A stretch of 64,000 nt of DNA from Porpolomopsis calyptriformis. Lineage: Eukaryota > Basidiomycota > Agaricomycetes > Agaricales > Hygrophoraceae. The notes under the pieces are model-generated. The model saw nothing but the letters and a program-made list of their open reading frames with translations. It was not told the origin of the DNA and ran no database searches. Shown in pieces: positions 22,806 through 34,935 of this stretch. The translations under genes and the position numbers were made by a program. Location: the NCBI GenBank assembly GCA_951640195.1, contig OX621164.1, positions 1,221,098 to 1,285,097 of the forward strand. The letters run 5' to 3'. The stretch's first letter is position 1, and every line of letters starts with the position of its first letter.

Positions 22806-24851
22806 TTAAGATAGCGCCTCAGCAGCGCGCCATTGACATTCCAATCCAGCCAAAAGAGCTGACAAGGTCTCCATGCCAGTCCGCACATGTTCAAGGTCGC
22901 TTAGTGCAGCCTCACCAACACACATCCAGGCAACGCTTGCGTCACGTGCAGAACCTGCTACCTCCCACTTGTAACGCTCCTGACGCAAAGCACCCTCCTG
23001 GAGAATCCGAGCGCTGCTGCTTGTCCTGTCCACAGCATCCTGAACGGCCTGGTCAAGACGGACCTGATCATGTCTTACTTGATCTTCCAGCGCAGCGACG
23101 TAGGCCACTTGTTCCTCTTCGGCCCTGTGACGTTCGTCATTATCCCTCCGGATTTTCCCTTCCATATCCAATACCCGCATTTCCAGTGCTTCCTTTTCCT
23201 TGATATGAGCTTCTTTCAGAGTACTGATCTCCTCTTCCAAGGACTGCAAACGGGACAGTTGGTTGCTCGCAGTATCTTCCCCCGTCGCCTTCCACTTCAT
23301 CAGCGCAGCAATCGCACCTTCTACGACAGGAGAGTCTCCCGGCACACTATCATACCTCCGCGCAACACGGGGGAAGGCAGGTGAAGGCGTTACATCTGGA
23401 AGTAAGACTTGGGAGATGGAACCACGATACTCTCCTGGAGAATGTAATTCCGTTAGACAAGGACTGTCGGGGATGCTTATACGACTGCGTGGGCTGGGAG
23501 ATGCAGGGTCCGGGAGGAAAGGGGCAGGAACATCAGACAACATGGTTTCGATTTCATCCGAGCCCAACGTTCGGGAGCTTTCAGCAGCCACCTGTTCCCA
23601 TGATAAAATAGAGGTACGCGCCCATGATTTGTTATTCTGACCAGGGGGTAGAAGGTTCGGAGAGTTGTCGCGATCAGGTGGGGTGGCTGAGAGGTAGCAC
23701 AGGCTGGGTCGAGTTTGTGGAGGTGGCTGGAGTGTGCTTTGCTTGCGGTTGTATTGTAGACGTGGCATGGCTGGCGTCGGTGCAGTGAGGGGGGCAACAG
23801 GCGCTAGTAGGGCTGCAATGTCGTCCAAATCGGCACTGTCCCCTTCTGAGATATGAGACATGTTGCCGCTGAAAGGTCTTTGAGTGCAAGAAGGGGCATT
23901 CTTTGCAACCTTTTGTGGGCGGCGGGGGGATGGTGATTCGGGAGGGGAACGGTGAGAGGTACGGAAAGAACTGGATTCATGGTGGATGTTCTCGCGGCCA
24001 GACTTGGCATTGCCTGATGCGCTCTTCATCGCGGAGCCTTTGGGGGTACGCAGTGTGTGCTTGGGGCTGGAAGACGTGGAGGATGGAGGACGAGGGTGGG
24101 CTGACTGAGCGAGAGGACCAGCCTCTGACTTGGCAAGTTTCGCTGGACGATTAGGAGACATCTTTTTGCTCGAAGGTGGCTGGGCTAATTTCTTGGGGGG
24201 TGTAGACGGCGCTGCGATATTGACAGCAGTGAAGTTGGTCTTGAAGGTCGCTCGGTAGGGGAGCGGGCTAATAGCCCTGGCCATCTTCTCAGCAGGGGAG
24301 TGAATGGTACGTTGCTCGACTTCGTTGGAAGAACGTGGCCCAACTTCCCGCTCGTCGTCCGTGCAGCTAAGTGGCCTCCTTGTACTAGCACGAAGAGGGG
24401 AGGGAGGCTTGCCGTTTGAAGTAACGACGACTGACTTGGGTCTGATTCTGGGTTTGGGAAGGGCGGAATTTCTGGAACGCAACGAGCGTGTGATGGCGGA
24501 TGTCTGGAGAGGGTTGAGCGAATCGACGTCCGAGGGGTCGGTAGGTGGTTTGGACGTGACAGAAAGTCGACGTATTCTGCTCTGAGTCAACGTCTTTGAA
24601 TCGGGGTGTTCGTCCTTGCGAGGTGGAGAAAGTCTGAGGGTATCTGAGGAAGTACGTGGTGGAGCGGGTGGTTTGTGCGCGAAAGCAGTCGATCGAGAAG
24701 GGTTGGAGTCCCTCGGCTTCTTGAGAGCGCTATCACCACTCTTATTGATTATTTCTCCCAAAGCTTTACCGACCGAAGTCAGATTTAAGGATTGCCGAAT
24801 GGAGCTTCGGGTGGTTGGTTTGGCATAATGTGCGCCGCTGTCTGAGGACAT
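22806..24851 (-). CDS. Hypothetical basic, disordered protein with C-terminal coiled coil
   Basis: An uninterrupted 681-codon frame from ATG 24851 (MSSDSGAHYAKPTTRSSIRQ), unusual in this intron-rich neighbourhood. I do not recognise the family. The first about 540 residues are rich in Ser, Pro, Arg and Lys and contain many SP or TP sites, for example LRLSPPRKDEHPD and SPLPYRATFKTNF. About residues 545-630 are strongly heptad-like and charged (LQSLEEEISTLKEAHIKEKE, then repeated LEDQVRHDQVRLDQ). The C-terminus is helical (MCVGEAALSDLEHVR). The composition resembles cytoskeletal or spindle-associated scaffold proteins, and its neighbour on the other strand is SPC105, but function is not shown. 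It is convergent with SPC105, 210 bp away. Confidence 0.75.
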   Translation of the reverse strand: MSSDSGAHYAKPTTRSSIRQSLNLTSVGKALGEIINKSGDSALKKPRDSNPSRSTAFAHKPPAPPRTSSDTLRLSPPRKDEHPDSKTLTQSRIRRLSVTSKPPTDPSDVDSLNPLQTSAITRSLRSRNSALPKPRIRPKSVVVTSNGKPPSPLRASTRRPLSCTDDEREVGPRSSNEVEQRTIHSPAEKMARAISPLPYRATFKTNFTAVNIAAPSTPPKKLAQPPSSKKMSPNRPAKLAKSEAGPLAQSAHPRPPSSTSSSPKHTLRTPKGSAMKSASGNAKSGRENIHHESSSFRTSHRSPPESPSPRRPQKVAKNAPSCTQRPFSGNMSHISEGDSADLDDIAALLAPVAPLTAPTPAMPRLQYNRKQSTLQPPPQTRPSLCYLSATPPDRDNSPNLLPPGQNNKSWARTSILSWEQVAAESSRTLGSDEIETMLSDVPAPFLPDPASPSPRSRISIPDSPCLTELHSPGEYRGSISQVLLPDVTPSPAFPRVARRYDSVPGDSPVVEGAIAALMKWKATGEDTASNQLSRLQSLEEEISTLKEAHIKEKEALEMRVLDMEGKIRRDNDERHRAEEEQVAYVAALEDQVRHDQVRLDQAVQDAVDRTSSSARILQEGALRQERYKWEVAGSARDASVAWMCVGEAALSDLEHVRTGMETLSALLAGLECQWRAAEALS

Positions 24852-25022
24852 GTTAAAAATAACATAAATTGTGGTGAAATGTGACCAGTTAAATTATCCT
24901 CTTCACGAATATTAAGTTCGTTCGCGGTCGTCGTGTGTTTTCGTCAAAAGACGTTTGTTCAACTTGGAGATCATGAACTGGTGTATGTGTTTATTTGCAA
25001 AGTGGCACGTTGGTAACTACCT

Positions 25023-26777
25023 CTACCACATGAACCGACCCACTCCTTCCCTCTCCTTGTAGAGAAAGACGGACATGGTGAGCGCGTTGATGGCAGCGTA
25101 CCAGAAACCCTCCACTACTACCGCCCAAGTAGGCACATCGACCACTTGTGCTCTCAATAGAATATATGGGATGAGAAAGTACCGCGGCTCGAGTAATGGG
25201 GTTGGCAAAAGCGTGGGCAGGAGGAACACCGGAAGTAGGAGACTCTGCAACAGGGTTTGATCGCGGCCTGAAATAACGATCGAAAAAAAATAAAATATAT
25301 AAAAACTCGGTAGCTGACCTGCACGCAAAAACCACATCCACGCAGCTGCCATGTATCCGGGAACGAGCAAGTAAGGCACCAAAGGGTGGAACATGAAAAT
25401 ACGACGCCACGCGTAGAATGTGTAGTGTCGATTGTCGGATAGCAAGAACGGATGGTGGATGCTATTTGATGCGGAACTTGTGAGGAAAAGTGTGCATATG
25501 CAAAGATGGAGATCGTGAACTGACGTGAACATGTGCACAGCCGCAGTCACGATCGAGTAAAGAAACGCGGAAAGCAAGGTCCTCCTGTTCGCAATAATGA
25601 ACGATCAGGGGGAACGACGGGGAGAAAGCTGCGGACCGTTTACTGCCGAACATGCGCATCCACACCTCACGGGCCATGCCAAACACGCCCCCCTCACCAC
25701 TGATAAGCACAGGCCAGCCAAACAAAGTCGCAAAGGCAATAAAATAAAATAATTGGGGTATATGAAGTGACGGGACGTGATTTGACTTGTCTCCTGGTGA
25801 GCAAGTTGAACATGTATGGGTCGGAAAACATGGGGATGAATATCATACCCAACACGATCCCGCCGTTCCAGACAACAAAGGCCGCAAATAAAGCTAAAAC
25901 CAACGTGTACGGCACAAAAGACGACAGGATGTCTACAAGAACGTTCGGAGCACTCGAAATCGATCGTACTACATCACCTACATGAGGGGAACATATGATG
26001 TTTAAGCGAAATTCGATCATGAGAACACACGCACTTGGAGTTGCTTCAAGAGCAGGTGGATCATGTAGCTTTGCAAATGGTCGTGACCCAGGAAGGGGTC
26101 GTCTATACCGCAAATACAGAAGCTGGCTGGATGCATATGCATACAACATCCAGATAATGTTGGTTTGGCGAAACGTGCAACTGATAAGGCCAAGCTGCCT
26201 CCTTACCATTCGTAAGAGATCGAAAGGGACGCAACGGGCTTCTAGAAGCACACACCCAACTGGCAAGCCAATGGTTTCTTTCTAATGCGGCTACTACCGT
26301 CCAGACAACGAATAGGAGACTGGGGACATCTGTGTAGTAGAGAAAGCCAAAAAACCAAGCGATCGGGAAACAAGAGAGGACGACGGCTTGGACTTTGGGT
26401 GTGAGGAGGGAGGTTGAGGGTCTTTGGCGTTGATTGTAAGACAAGAGGCGGGTGATCACGACAGGGAGAGAGAGCAAGGAGAGGAAGGGAGAAAGACGAA
26501 GCATTGGAAGGGTGCATTTAAGCACGAAAACCTTGTTGAGCAGTAGACTGAGGACATACAAGCCCGGAGGGGTGGTGATCTTCGGGTCCCAGACCGAGTA
26601 CTGGGCTCGACAGTAAGCCTGAGCCTGAGGAACATGGAACGGCTCGTCCTTGAAGAAGACGGTGAGAAATGAAGGAGAGACAGTGGACAAACTGACCATG
26701 TACGGATCGCGAACGACGAGGTTGACCTGCCTGAGTACCCAAACTGAGATTGCGGAGAAGATGAGAAAGGCAAACAT
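25023..26777 (-). CDS. ALG10: Dol-P-Glc alpha-1,2-glucosyltransferase Alg10
   Basis: ER membrane enzyme that adds the last glucose to the lipid-linked N-glycan precursor. The start ATG 26777 opens MFAFLIFSAISVWVLRQVNL. Hallmarks are the luminal DEPFHVPQAQAYC followed by DPKITTPPGLYVLSLLL, the Alg10 family signature. Hydrophobic helices follow, with PIAWFFGFLYYTDVPSLLFV. The C-terminal part has LSDNRHYTFYAWRRIFM, then LLEPRYFLIPYILLRAQV, and it ends at REGVGRFMW. Introns sit in the middle exons, with one at 25267-25320 whose length is a multiple of three, so its frame stays open if it is retained. It shares a 183-bp divergent promoter with the OPT transporter. Confidence 0.93.
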
Positions 26778-26960
26778 GGTATTACCTAAAAAGGAAATGG
26801 GTGCCTTGATCTTATTGTCTTTCTTCGATCACAAGACAATTGAAGAAACAATAAACCGATTGTTCCAATTGTCTTCACCGATACTCACCATCTCTCCGTC
26901 CGGTCTCAAAAACCCAACAACTCGTACGTGTTCACTCTCTGTCTCCTTTCTTCACTCACC

Positions 26961-29757
26961 ATGGACGACTCTAAATCTTTCAGCACCACCGCCGAGCTCT
27001 CGACGTTGCCTGACCTCCCCCGTGAACGGAGGGAGCCAGATGTACCCCAGAATATCGTTATGGATCATCTCAATGATCCTAATTACGATCTCGTTGCTCC
27101 TCACCAGAGCCTTGACTCGCTCTCTCACAAGAAGCGAGCAGGCTATTCTGCTGGTGCATCTGATTTCGATTCAGAGTCGCACTTTGGCTCCGAAGGGAGG
27201 TCCCCTTCGAGGGCATCCAGAGACTCGACCGCCCTTGAATTTGACGAGTATGTCTCCTTCTTTTCTTCCCATCATCGTCCTCATGCTTCTCCAGCGAGTC
27301 CCCATACCCTGAAGTTAGAGCCTCCGTGGCGAGCGTCGATGACCCTTCCATACCGGTCAACACCTTCCGCACGTGCGTTTTTTCATATTCACTTCTCGGT
27401 CGGCCTGAAATTCCCGTTGTCGATTAGTTGGTTCTTGGGTATCTTTTTCACCATCCTTGTATCGGGTCTTAATCAGGTTTTCGCATTCCGTTGTACGTAC
27501 TATTTTTTCTCCTCGGAAAATTTCCTGATTCCTCTCCATCAGACCCCTCCGTCTTGATCACTGGCATAGTCGCTCAGTTGGTCGCCCTTCCTCTTGGGAA
27601 GGGCCTTGAGCGCATCCTTCCAACCACCAGGTTCCGCACGTTCGGTCGCGTTTGGTCGCTAAACCCTGGTCCCTTCAACATCAAAGAACACGTCTGCATT
27701 ACGGTCATGGCCAACGTCGTTGTTAGCGGAGCCTATGCCACAGACGTTATCGCAACACAGCGCATCTTTTACAACGAAACCGTCCCGCTCAGCTACCAGA
27801 TCACCCTCGTCCTCTCCACTCAAATTCTTGGCTTCTCTTTAGGAGGCCTCCTGCGTCCGTTTGTCGTTTGGCCTTCTTCCATGATCTGGCCTGGATCGCT
27901 CGTCAATTGTGCCTTGTTCAACACTTTGCACAAAACTTACGGCAAACGCGAGCATGGACACATGTCCCGACAGCGATTCTTTTGCTACGTCTTCGTTGGC
28001 AGTTTCTTGTATTATTGGCTACCCGGCTACCTTTTCACTGCCTTGAGCGTATTCAACTGGGTCTGTTGGATTGCACCCAATAATGTTCCAGTCAATTTGC
28101 TCTTCGGCACAAACTCTGGACTTGGAATGGGCATCTTGACTTTCGATTGGGGGATGATTTCGTACATCGGCAGTCCTCTGGTCACACCCGTGAGTCATTC
28201 GAATACTTTAATTCAACTTTCCTCTGCTGACATTCTTTTGCCCAGTGGTGGTCCGAGTTGAACACGACCGCTTCTCTTGTGCTGTTCTTCTTCATTATCA
28301 CACCCATTCTCTATTGTGCGCCGCTCGTTTTTCATCGTGATGTCATCACACTAACACACCTGGGCAGTCACCAACACCTTTTATGCGAAATATCTGCCAA
28401 TCTCCGCACACAACGCGTTCGACAACACTGGTAATCCTTACGACCCAACCGCTATCGTTACGGATGGCAGATTCGACCTAGCAAAGTATCAAAGTTACTC
28501 TCCGCTCTTCCTCTCCACAACGTTGGTTATGGCTTACGCTCTGGCGTTTGCCTCGTTCATGGCCGTTTTTGTACACACATTCTGTATGTTTCTTTCATCC
28601 AGGATTTCGCCCGACTTGCTGACATATACCCGCAGTATGGTTCCGTCGTGATATTGCCCGCCGATTCCGGAGCTCGCTGAAAGACGAGCGAGACGTTCAC
28701 TCGCGCCTTATGCAAGTCTACCTTGAAGTTCCCGGGTGGTGGTATGCGGCCGTGGGCGTCATCTCCCTCACAATGTTGCTTGTCTCGATTGAGATTTTCC
28801 CAACGCAACTCCCCGTCTGGGCTGCGTTCTTCGCATTCTCTCTGGCCGCCGTACTGTCCATTCCCCTTGCAATGATCCAGGCAATTACCAATCAACAGAT
28901 TGGTTTCAATGTCTTGCATGAAATGATTGCGGGGTGCATTCTTCCCGGTCGTCCTGTTGCCAACATGATCTTCAAGACCATCGCTTATATCGGGACGAAT
29001 CAGGCTGTCGGATTTTCAAGTGACTTGAAACTTGGACACTACATGAAGATTCCGCCTCGTATGATGTTCATGGTGCAGATGGTCGCTGCTTTCATAAGTT
29101 GCCTCGTCTGCATTCTGATACAACAATGGATGTTCGCCCACGTCGTCGATTTTTGCCACCCCGACCAGCCAAACGGTTTCTCGTGCCCATCAACGACTAC
29201 CTTCGCTACTGCATCCTTGATATGGGGAGGTGTTGGACCAAAACGAATAATCGGCTCTGACGGAATGTGGGTATCATATTATGATTGTCTTCCACCAGCG
29301 GTCTAACGTTCGAGTTCTCAGGTACTCTCCAATCACGTACTTCATTCTTCTCGGTGCACTGCTGCCGATTCCATTCTACTGCCTCGCACGTCGCTTCCCA
29401 CTTTCCTTCTGGCGATATGTCAATATCCCAGTATTTTTCGCCGGCGTTGCCGCGTTACCACCAGCATCGGGCATCAACTACGCCTCATGGGCAATCACCG
29501 GCTTCATCTTCAATTATTTCGTCCGTCGCTACCATTTCAGGTGGTGGATGCGCTACAACTACATTCTCTCTGCTGGACTTGACGCTGGTGTTGGGCTGGG
29601 CCTCCTTGTCATCTTCTTTTGCGTCCAATATCCCAAAGGCGGCTTCACTCTCAACTGGTGGGGCAACACCGTCTGGCAGAATACCGCGGACGCCATGGGT
29701 ACCCCCCTCTACATCCTGAAACCAAACGAAACATTTGGGCCAACGTCATGGCACTGA
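26961..29757 (+). CDS. Oligopeptide transporter, OPT family
   Basis: Proton-coupled transporter for small peptides (possibly peptide derivatives or metal chelates) at the plasma membrane. The start is ATG 26961 (MDDSKSFSTTAELSTLPDLP); an earlier ATG at 26928 is in frame but less likely. A hydrophilic N-terminus precedes about 14-16 hydrophobic helices. The two family signatures are present: NPGPFNIKEHVCITVMANVV (NPG motif) and KIPPRMMFMVQMVAAF (KIPPR motif). Other typical blocks are FVVWPSSMIWPGSLVNCALF and SGLGMGILTFDWGMISYIGS. Introns at about 27250-27550, 28190-28245, 28317-28367, 28583-28634 and 29266-29320 all splice cleanly, e.g. ILY joined to FTNTFYAKYLPIS. The stop follows FGPTSWH. 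Substrate cannot be read from sequence. Confidence 0.93.
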
Positions 29758-30135
29758 TCGACCCCCATAATCCTTCATTCCCTTTTTATTATTTTGGCAT
29801 CATCACTTCCCGCATACAATTGAATCCCCTATAGGGCTCATGCATCCACTTCGCATTATTCGGTTAACGATTATAATCTTCGATTTTCGACGATCTGAGC
29901 TTGAAGTAGCTTTTTACGCATATTGCGCCTCTCTCTTCATGTACTTTCATGTACCACAACCAAAAACACGACTGAATGACACCGATTTCCCATTGTACGT
30001 TGGGTTAGCGAACTGAGATGAACGAGGTTCTCGGTACTGGCTCGTGCAGTGATACAAACGCTAATACTCAGAACAGACACACATTCCACCATCTCACAAT
30101 AAACACGATAATTCAGTTGAGTTTCAGGGAATAAA
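29758..30135. other. Convergent intergenic region OPT / PRP19
   Basis: About 380 bp holding the two 3' untranslated regions. I see no supported coding frame, repeat or RNA gene. Confidence 0.4.
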
Positions 30136-31748
30136 TCAAGCAGGCGAACCCCAAATTTTGATCTCCCTTCCACTAGCGGCCCAGATCTCCCTTCCCTGTG
30201 GGCCAAATGCGATATCAGACACCTCACCCACATCGAACGCCAGTAGTTCCTCCCACGACTTATGCATAAACACCCGAGCGCCCTCGCTCCCAGCTACACC
30301 CAAGAACTGGGCACTCGCGTCATACAAGACCTTGTTCACCTTGAATGCTTCGCCCAGGGAAAGAGCGTGCACCGTTTTTTGCTTGCGGAGATCCCAAATG
30401 GCCACAGAGGACAGAGAGTTGGGTGATAGAAGATGGTAACCATTTTCGGAGAAGGACAGTGTGTTCACGGTGAAGGGTGTACTCGTGGTAGGTGTAAGTG
30501 AAGCGGCGATGGCACCCGTACGAATGTCGTAGATTTGGATGGTGGACGCGGGTGTGCCTAAGGCAAGAAGAGTCCCGTCGGGGTGGATGGCCAAGGAGGT
30601 GAGCGGGTCCTCGGACGGGGGAGACCGGAAAACTTGTGAAAAGGTAGAGAGGTCGTGTATGGAGTACGTCTTGTCCAGGGAGGCATAGGCGACGATGGTC
30701 GATGTCGGGTGGACGGCTAGGCCAGTAAGTTCCCCCTTGTGGGTCCTGATGGTAGATTTCGGTATATACTCCTCCGACGAGGCATCGTGCGACCAGATCT
30801 TGGCAATCTTGTCAGCGCCCGCGGACAATAGTAACGTCGGCTCGCCGTCCCGCTCGCGGAAAGCGACGTGATTAACTTTTTTGGTGTGGCCCTTGAGTGA
30901 GGCCAAGACTTTATCCGTGCTTTTATCGTACAGCTGAACGACTTTGTCATTCCCTCCGGTCAGAAACTGTGATGGCTTTGTGTGTGAGATGGCCAAAGTC
31001 GTAATGCCCGCTGGGGAGGAAGAGTGCAGGGACGGAATAGAGTGTTTTGACGTAAAAGTTTTCATTTCAGCAGCGGAGGCGTATCCTGCAGGCGCTTTTC
31101 TCTTTTTTCGTGCAGCAGATAGCGCCTGATATGTCTCCTCGATTTGTGACGCGATTGCTTGCGGAAGACCTTCCTCTGCTTGGTCCTCTCCTGTCATCAC
31201 TACGTCTTCGCTTGCGTCAGCTGTCGGGGCCACGCCCATGGAAGCTTGCACATTTGCAAGAGCCCTGTAAACTGACGTGAGCGAGAACAGAAGTCTAGCG
31301 GGGCTGCTACTTACTCTCGTGCAGCATCACGCTCTTTAACGAGGCGAGAGATCACACGCGTAGCTGCATCTTGCGCGTATAAAGAATAGCTCAGCTCCTG
31401 CCGCGTTGAGTTGTACTGCTGTTTTAAAGTAAAGGTTTCAAGTACAAGTGCATCCCACTCGTTTTGGAGTGTGTGCAAGAGAATTGGAATGGATGAATGG
31501 GTTGGCGGCCTTGGGGGGGCGGTGCTAGGGTCTATGTACATTGTCAGTTATGCGAACAATAATATGGCAAGTGACTTGCTAGCTTTAATAGAGACAAGGT
31601 CTGACTCTTCTAATTTTTCGCCAGTGATTGGGTCGGTGCCATTGTCGGTGATGTACTTGAGGACAAGGCGGCGCTCGTAGACTTGGCCGGACTTGGTTGA
31701 AACGACAGGGTCGAGTGGTGCTTCCCCCGAAATAGCGCAAAAAAACAT
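30136..31748 (-). CDS. PRP19: Pre-mRNA-processing factor 19, U-box E3 ligase of the NineTeen complex
   Basis: Core of the Prp19/NTC spliceosome-activation complex. The start is ATG 31748, giving [20 protein letters not shown] and the U-box with [20 protein letters not shown]. After an intron comes [20 protein letters not shown] and the coiled-coil tetramerisation segment ([20 protein letters not shown], then [20 protein letters not shown]). The C-terminal half (30136-31050) is a WD40 propeller with clear blades: [63 protein letters not shown] and [11 protein letters not shown], ending [12 protein letters not shown]. Start codons of PRP19 and SGT2 are 117 bp apart. Confidence 0.95.
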
Positions 31749-31865
31749 GATGGACCCGCTCGTCGTCGTCGTCGTCCGCAATGTCGAAAGGTCAAGTTCT
31801 CACACCCGCGACTGACCAACTTAGGCTTGTGTTGACAAATATTTTGACATCGGGAAACTCAACAA

Positions 31866-33096
31866 ATGTCGGAAAAGCAGCAGCAGCTTGTCCTTTCCAT
31901 CGTCGAGTTCTTGAAGCGGTCGCTGGATGATGGGACGGTAAAGCAGGACGATAGGGAGGGTCTTGAAGTAGCCAGTGCGCATTTTTCATCAATAAATATC
32001 TGCCAGAGACCTAATGGTCCACCAAACAGTCCAATGCATTGGTGAAGCGTTCGGCGTAGACCCATCTGACAAGGAGCAATGTGACCGGTTAAGCATACAA
32101 CCCGCTACTCTGCAGACTATCTTCGACGTCTTCCTCAAGACGAGGGCGAAAGTTGGCCCGGGGGCACGCGTTCCATCAACAAATGCCTCGTCTTCCCAAA
32201 ATGTCCCCTCTGATCACGACAAGGCTGAGGCTGAGAAGCTCAAGCAAGCTGGAAATTCGCAGATGTCTGGTAAACATTACGATCAGGCCATCGACTTGTA
32301 CACTCGGGCCATCGCTCTCGATTCTACCAATCCCGTGTACTATTCTAATCGTGCCGCTGCGCATTCAAGCAAAGGCGATCACCTTTCAGCCGTCGGAGAT
32401 GCAGAAAGGGCTATTGCAATTGATCCGTCGTTTGTCAAGGCGTACCACCGACTGGGGTAGGTATCCTTTACTTCCTCTTTGATCACTCCATTTTGGTGCT
32501 CCTTCGTCATCTAGACATGCCCAATACTCTATCGGGGACTATAAAGCCGCAGCATCTGCTTTTAGGAGAGGTCTTGATAAAGATCCCACCAATGCTAACC
32601 TCAAGACTGGCCTTCAAAATGCTGAGGCTCGCATTGGACCTGTCAAAGATGGTGATAAGACCGTTCACGATAACCAATCCGGCGCCAGTGACTCCACGCC
32701 AAATGCCGTCCCACCAGCTGGTGGAATGGCTGACATGCTAAGAAATCTTGGAGGAGCTGGAGCGGGAGGCGGATTGCCCGACCTCGCAAGCATGATGGAG
32801 AACCCTATGATGATGAAGATGGCGCAGCAGATGATGGAAAATGGTGGCATGGAAAAGCTCATGCAGAATCCCGCAGTTGCAAACATGGTACATATTTTTA
32901 GATCATTTCTGTATACAGCTGACCTAACTTGTCCACCAGATGGACCGAGTCCAGTCCGGTGGCGGCATGCCGACCATGGAGGAAATCATGGGCGACCCGA
33001 CGCTGAGAAATTTGTATGTAGCATCTGCTGCTAGGAGTATTGTCTTCTGACGGGAATCCCAGGGCAAGTCAATTCGGTGCGGGAGGCAGTCGCTAG
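31866..33096 (+). CDS. SGT2: Small glutamine-rich TPR protein Sgt2/SGTA, GET-pathway co-chaperone
   Basis: Receives tail-anchored proteins and passes them to Get4/Get5. The start ATG 31866 opens MSEKQQQLVLSIVEFLKRSL. An intron (donor gtgcgc, acceptor just before TCCAATGCA) restores AIQCIGEAFGVDPSDKEQ, the homodimerisation domain. Three TPRs follow: KLKQAGNSQMSGKHYDQAID, NPVYYSNRAAAHSSKGDHLS and SFVKAYHRLGHAQYSIGDYK. The C-terminus is the Met/Gly/Asn-rich client-binding region (GMADMLRNLGGAGAGGGLPD, NPMMMKMAQQMMENGGMEKL). Two further introns lead to LASQFGAGGSR and the stop at 33094-33096. Confidence 0.94.
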
Positions 33097-33242
33097 TCCT
33101 AAGGGTCAATGTAAATATATACTGGTCAACATGGAATCCTTGCACTATCATCCGATGTGCATTCTTGAGTTTCTACACTATGATAAGTATTGGTGACTCT
33201 GAATTCATCAGCTCAAGGTAGATGATCTACAGCACATATGAT

Positions 33243-33248
33243 CACGTG
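33243..33248. promoter_or_regulatory. CACGTG E-box upstream of CMC1
   Basis: CACGTG (context gatcacgtgag) lies 48 bp upstream of the CMC1 start. Candidate bHLH site, by motif only. Confidence 0.3.
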
Positions 33249-33295
33249 AGAAAAAACCTCCCTCGTATCTCATATATATTAGCACCTGTTGGTTC

Positions 33296-33659
33296 ATGAA
33301 TGCTCTTTCTCGTCGCGAAGAAGATGCCCTGCTGCAGTCGGCAAAGGCCCGTGCTTTGAATGAGTGCAGTGCCGTCTTGAAAGGTTGTTGGTCTTCACTC
33401 ACCAGGGATGCATTGGTGCTCTAACTCCCCGTAGAATTTGCTGATTGTGCTACGGGACGCACCGTGTCCGTTGTTTGGGCGTGTAAAGACAAATACAGGG
33501 AATTGCAGGATTGCATGCGTCAATAGTAGGCAGATAATAACCTACACGCGGCTGGTCGCATGCACTAACTCTTGCTGAAGCACAGGAAAGGAAGCAATGG
33601 AAGCGGTTCGAGAGGAATATTTGCGGTTACGGACTCAACAAGCACCCCGGTCTGATTAA
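33296..33659 (+). CDS. CMC1: Twin CX9C mitochondrial protein, Cmc1 family (COX assembly)
   Basis: Small intermembrane-space protein needed for cytochrome c oxidase assembly. Three exons give about 85 residues. The start ATG 33296 opens MNALSRREEDALLQSAKARA. Splicing 33384-33433 joins AVLK to EFADC and makes the first CX9C pair, C-SAVLKEFAD-C. The second pair is C-KDKYRELQD-C. A second intron whose acceptor is ttgctgaag joins Q to YTGKEAMEAVREEYLRLRTQ, ending PRSD at 33659. The twin CX9C helical hairpin, a substrate of the Mia40 import pathway, is plain. Assignment to Cmc1 rather than the related Cmc2 or Cox23 rests on length and the second-helix sequence. Confidence 0.85.
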
Positions 33660-33829
33660 AGAACGGTATGTATCAATCTCAACGTGAAGGAATTAATTAC
33701 TGAGCAATGTTGAAGATCAAATAAATATATATCACTTGTCAAGTCTGCCTTCGACAATCACCTTCCAACAGTATCGTAGTTCTGAGGGAACTTGGAACAG
33801 AATACAAGAGCTCATACTTTATCTTGGAT

Positions 33830-34935
33830 TTATTTGTCGATCACCGCAGCGTTCCATTGTTCGCGTAAAGCCATGATAGAGGTGATGAACCTGCCGAAGA
33901 CAAACGATTTATCACTGAGATGGACAAAGGAAAGTATAATGATACCCACCCGACAATACCCAAAATTCCGTCATTGAAGCTTGCATAGCCCAGGTTTGTC
34001 GCAGGTATCCAGAGATCGAGACTGTCGATGACAAACTGGTATCGAGCAGCAGCTTGGGCGCTAAGGGCGTATGATGTAAGGATGTGCTATTTCCTTCTAA
34101 GCAGTGAGATACTGACGCTTCCAAGGCACGGAGTCTGGATTCACGTTGAGCATCTCCTCCTACATCTTTCACGCTCCACTTGGATTGCTCCTTTTCAGCG
34201 GCCAGCCTTTGGAACTATAAGGAAGCATGTGTTAACACAAAGTGGAAGAAAAAAACACGTGAAAAAAAAGACTTTGAGCATTCCATGGGTGATGCTAAAA
34301 ATAATGCCTGCCAGCCAAAAACGGTTGGAGACTCGGATAATATGCTGAGCTTTTTCCGGACTCAGAGATATAAACTTAATGGCGTTGGCCTAACGAAAAA
34401 TAAAAGAAATAAAGGTCACGGAATCTCCAGAAGGACAATAAGTCGGCTCACCCAAGCAATTGCATCGTAAGTGAGATACCCAAAGTAGCCGAGCTGTTTT
34501 CCGACAGCTGTAATCTGTTCGAAAGGCTCGGCTAAAGTGTGCGTGGCACGCAAAGCAACCTGTAGATGTTCCAACGGCTTCCCGAGACGCATCACTATCC
34601 GGATGTATTTGCGACGATCATTCGAATGGAAATGGTGAACTCAAGCATACGTTTTCTGGATGTTGCAAGGTGGGCTTTAAGAGCCGTGAACCGAGCAGCT
34701 TGCAGTCTATGTCCGCGCACGGCCAGAATCCAAGCAATAAAGCGCGCCAGGTATTGAATAGCACGATAGGTCTAAGAGTTTAATTTCTCGTCATTTATTT
34801 GCAGTCCCGCTTAGCATGGAGTGCACTTACTTTATCGCGCCCGACTGTTTTAGACCACAACTTGAGGGTCTGAGAGGCGACGGGATGAAGGACTGCCTGA
34901 GCAGCCAGGCTAGAGATGATCGCCGAATGAGACAT
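33830..34935 (-). CDS. PEX11: Peroxisomal membrane elongation factor Pex11
   Basis: Peroxin that tubulates and divides peroxisomes. The start ATG 34935 opens MSHSAIISSLAAQAVLHPVA and continues SQTLKLWSKTVGRDK, the Pex11 N-terminal amphipathic helix. Further exons (34440-34770) encode TYRAIQYLARFIAWI, then ARFTALKAHLATSRK and MRLGKPLEHLQVALRATHTL, the conserved core. A hydrophobic segment and the short C-terminus FITSIMALREQWNAAVIDK follow, with the stop at 33830-33832. There are at least four introns, so exact joins in the middle are approximate. It is divergent from RIP1, with only 59 bp between start codons. Confidence 0.87.

Noticed and set aside
27079..27372. Minus-strand frame inside the OPT 5' exon
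   Set aside because: Antisense to a clear coding exon, so a shadow.
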